Part shown: in pieces, positions 41,067-42,921 of the stretch
How positions within the stretch are numbered: the stretch's first letter is position 1
Layout of the letters: the number at the start of each line of letters is the position of its first letter
Origin: Streptomyces sp. TRM68367
Lineage (GTDB): Bacteria > Actinomycetota > Actinomycetes > Streptomycetales > Streptomycetaceae
Direction of reading: 5' to 3'
Assembly: GCF_014495685.1 (NCBI RefSeq)
Contig: NZ_JACTVI010000072.1
Coordinates: 1 to 42,921, forward strand
Length of the DNA: 42,921 bases
The notes under the pieces: model-generated
Told to the model about the DNA's origin: nothing
The model's database searches: none
Seen by the model: only the letters and a program-made list of their open reading frames with translations
Made by a program: the position numbers and the translations under genes

Positions 41067-42806
41067 TCAGCGCAGTCCCGGGCGCAGTCGCAGGAGGACG
41101 TCCTCCACTCGAGTGCGGCCGACCTGCAACGTCACGGAGGCGTCGTCCAGTGGGTGTCCGGCTCTGAGACAGCCGTACACGACCGCTGCGGGCAGACCGG
41201 CGTCGACGGCGTCTCCTGTGACGGTCGCCTCCACCACCCGCCCGTCCCGCAGCCCCACCAGAACGCCCCCGCCCCGGACGCCGGAGGCCGCGAGGAGGCT
41301 GCCGGGGAGCCGGGCGAGGGCGTCGCGGACACGGCCAAGCGCTGTCGTGGCATTGGATGCCGGATGGGGGTGGACGAGTACCGAGGCGCTCTCGGCCAGC
41401 CGGGTGTCCCGCTCGTCGTCCGTGCACGCGAGGTGGGCGTAGGTCTTGGACGAGGCGGTCGCCCTCTCGCGCGGCGCGAGAGCCACGGCGGGAAAGCGGC
41501 GCACGCTGACGGTCACCTGTCCGTCGACGTCGGCGACCTGGGTGACCACCTGCCACGAGGTGACCGGCGCGACCGGCCGGTCCGGCACCGGCAGTGCCAA
41601 CGGGGCGGGTGGAGTCGAGGGCGGCTCCGGGAGCGCCAGCAGGCGGTAAAGGGCGGTGCGGAGGCGGGCGAGCGCGTGCCCGGCGTCGGCGAAGGCGCGC
41701 GCGGTGACCGGAGCGTACTGCTGGGGTGTGTGGTGCCGTACGACCTCCTCGACCTGCCGGAGCAGATCCCCCCGGAGATCGAGCCGGGGTGCGAGGGCCT
41801 CCAGGTCGTGCACCGCCGTCCCCGGCACCGCGTCGGTGCCGAACGCGGCCAGCAGGAGAGGCGTGCCGACCGACGCCCCGTACAGCGAGACTGATCCGTG
41901 GTCGCCGATGACGACCTGGGCCGCGACGAGGGCTGCTCGCCAGGCGTGGACGGACGGCATCAGGAGGAGGCCCGCGTCCAGGGCGGAGGCCAGCACAGTA
42001 CGAAGCTGCCACGCACCGTGCGCCGACCAGACGTTGGGATGGACGATCGCGGCGATGCGGTACTCGTCCCATGGCAATTGGGCCAGGAGCCGGGCAGGCA
42101 GATCCGGGTGACGGCCCAGAAGTGAGGTGGGGCCCCAGGTGGAGCTGACGACGACCAGCCTCTGGTGCTCCGCGACCCCGAGGGCTTCTCGGTATTCCCT
42201 CTGCCAGGACCGGGCGGCGATCAGCTCGTCGAAGCAGGGGTCACCGACCAGCAGGGTGCGGCCGGAGGTCTTCGGATGAGTGGCGAGCAGCTGCTCCTCC
42301 TGAGCCGGATGGGAGACGGCGAGCCAGGCACGTCCCGACTCCAGCAGCGCGTCCGACACGACCCCGGACAGCCGCACGCCTGCACTGCGCGAATCCGGCA
42401 CGAGCTTCTGGAACCCTATGCCGTGAGGCAGCACTAGCACCGGGCAGTCGCCCTCCGGCACATCGATGTTCTCACTGGCGGAGAGGATCAGATCGGGCTC
42501 GATGTGCGCCAGCTGCTCCCAGGGCATGACCCGGCACCCGGCCTCGCGTAGGACGTCCAGGACACCGTCGCCGAAGGCAGAGGTGGGGTCGTGGGCAAAG
42601 ACGACGGTGACCCGGTCGTCGTCCCGCAGGAGGGCGGGCAGGATTTCGAGTGCGCGAACGGTCGAAGTGACCGTACGGGCGGCGACGACCAGAGTCCGCT
42701 CGCCCTGGAACGTACTCCAGCGGTGGGCGTCGGGGCCCACCGGAACACGAAGCGGCCGGTCGCCACTACGGAACACGGCAACCACCCGAAGGAACCGCAC
42801 GTGCAC
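41067..42806 (-). CDS. GT-B-like protein, resembling CDP-glycerol glycerophosphotransferases
   Basis: A 579-residue protein, probably soluble. The first 370 residues look like a two-Rossmann GT-B fold: ERTLVVAARTVTSTVRALEI, VLVLPHGIGFQKL, RLVVVSSTWGPTSLLGRHPD, RIAAIVHPNVWSAHG and VVIGDHGSVSLYGASVGTPL. The last segments are placed like the HPxL and DYSS sites of TagB/TagF-type transferases, though DYSS is replaced by DHGS. The C-terminal 170 residues form a separate module (VLVGLRDGRVVEATVTGDAV). The GTG at 42806 is the first usable start; a stop codon lies in frame at 42831. It is convergent with the NB-ARC gene with ten bases between stop codons, so it is not part of that operon. Substrate unknown; activity uncertain. 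Confidence 0.7.
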   Translation of the reverse strand: MHVRFLRVVAVFRSGDRPLRVPVGPDAHRWSTFQGERTLVVAARTVTSTVRALEILPALLRDDDRVTVVFAHDPTSAFGDGVLDVLREAGCRVMPWEQLAHIEPDLILSASENIDVPEGDCPVLVLPHGIGFQKLVPDSRSAGVRLSGVVSDALLESGRAWLAVSHPAQEEQLLATHPKTSGRTLLVGDPCFDELIAARSWQREYREALGVAEHQRLVVVSSTWGPTSLLGRHPDLPARLLAQLPWDEYRIAAIVHPNVWSAHGAWQLRTVLASALDAGLLLMPSVHAWRAALVAAQVVIGDHGSVSLYGASVGTPLLLAAFGTDAVPGTAVHDLEALAPRLDLRGDLLRQVEEVVRHHTPQQYAPVTARAFADAGHALARLRTALYRLLALPEPPSTPPAPLALPVPDRPVAPVTSWQVVTQVADVDGQVTVSVRRFPAVALAPRERATASSKTYAHLACTDDERDTRLAESASVLVHPHPASNATTALGRVRDALARLPGSLLAASGVRGGGVLVGLRDGRVVEATVTGDAVDAGLPAAVVYGCLRAGHPLDDASVTLQVGRTRVEDVLLRLRPGLR

Positions 42807-42833
42807 CCCATGCAGCGCGCGTTCCCGGCGTCA

Positions 42834-42921
42834 GCGGCTCGCGGCTCGCGGCTCGCGGCTCGCGGCTCGCGGCTCGCGGCTCGCGGCTCGCGGCTCGCGG
42901 CTCGCGGCTCGCGGCTCGCGG
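42834..42921. repeat. 7-bp tandem repeat, GCGGCTC, about 12.6 copies
   Basis: The unit GCGGCTC is repeated without interruption for the last 88 bases of the window and runs off the edge. It lies just upstream of the GT-B-like gene, where its promoter should be, so copy number could affect expression. It has no spacers and is not a CRISPR. Such a run also commonly ends an assembly contig. Confidence 0.95.

Noticed and set aside
42834..42921. Regular repeat considered as CRISPR
   Set aside because: Unit is only 7 bp and there are no spacers; simple tandem repeat.

Overview
The window reads as a chromosome-arm segment of a Streptomyces-like actinomycete. GC content is high, real reading frames almost always end codons in G or C, GTG starts and 4-base GTGA/ATGA overlaps are common, and the gene families (APH kinases, LacI plus ABC sugar operon, SpoIIE-type fragment, NB-ARC/TPR protein) are typical of that genus. 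No rRNA, tRNA or CRISPR array was seen. All calls come from reading the sequence; no database search was run.

Positions 1-15.8 kb are a decayed accessory region. Small, mostly intact enzyme genes sit among broken transposases (IS3, IS5, IS21/IstB, IS256 and IS701 types and a DDE transposase of the type with an LDAGYDAPR motif). Intact genes: an S66 LD-carboxypeptidase, a Nudix hydrolase, two GNAT acetyltransferases, a HIT protein coupled to an APH-fold kinase, a nucleotidyltransferase, a questin-oxidase-like protein, a second and third APH-fold kinase and a phytanoyl-CoA-dioxygenase-like protein. Broken genes: a tetracycline ribosomal-protection gene (two indels), a MazG-like gene (one nonsense codon) and gene-end fragments, including a scrap of groEL used as the 5' end of a GNAT gene.

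Positions 15.8-24.9 kb are an intact carbohydrate-uptake unit on the minus strand: LacI regulator, lipoprotein binding protein, two permeases and a GH13 alpha-glucosidase, closed by a strong hairpin. A glycogen-debranching-type enzyme is divergent from the regulator and has its own hairpin. Positions 25.2-27.7 kb hold a second, broken LacI gene and a broken GH32 fructan hydrolase with a preserved operator-like palindrome. Positions 27.7-29.3 kb contain no intact gene, but do contain a hairpin-rich element bounded by 15-bp inverted repeats.

Positions 29.3-41.1 kb, all on the plus strand, are the most interesting part. In order they encode a small helical protein with a beta-type tail, a HEAT-like protein with a degraded P-loop, an SPFH-like protein, a PP2C phosphatase, a Ser/Thr kinase, a vWA protein, a PH-like small protein, a double zinc-ribbon membrane protein, and an NB-ARC/TPR protein with altered nucleotide-binding motifs. 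The phosphatase-kinase-vWA core matches the TerY-P triad idea, but no TerD-type gene is present. The probable role is a phosphorylation-switched conflict or stress system; this is inference. A convergent GT-B-like gene follows, and the window ends inside a 7-bp tandem repeat.
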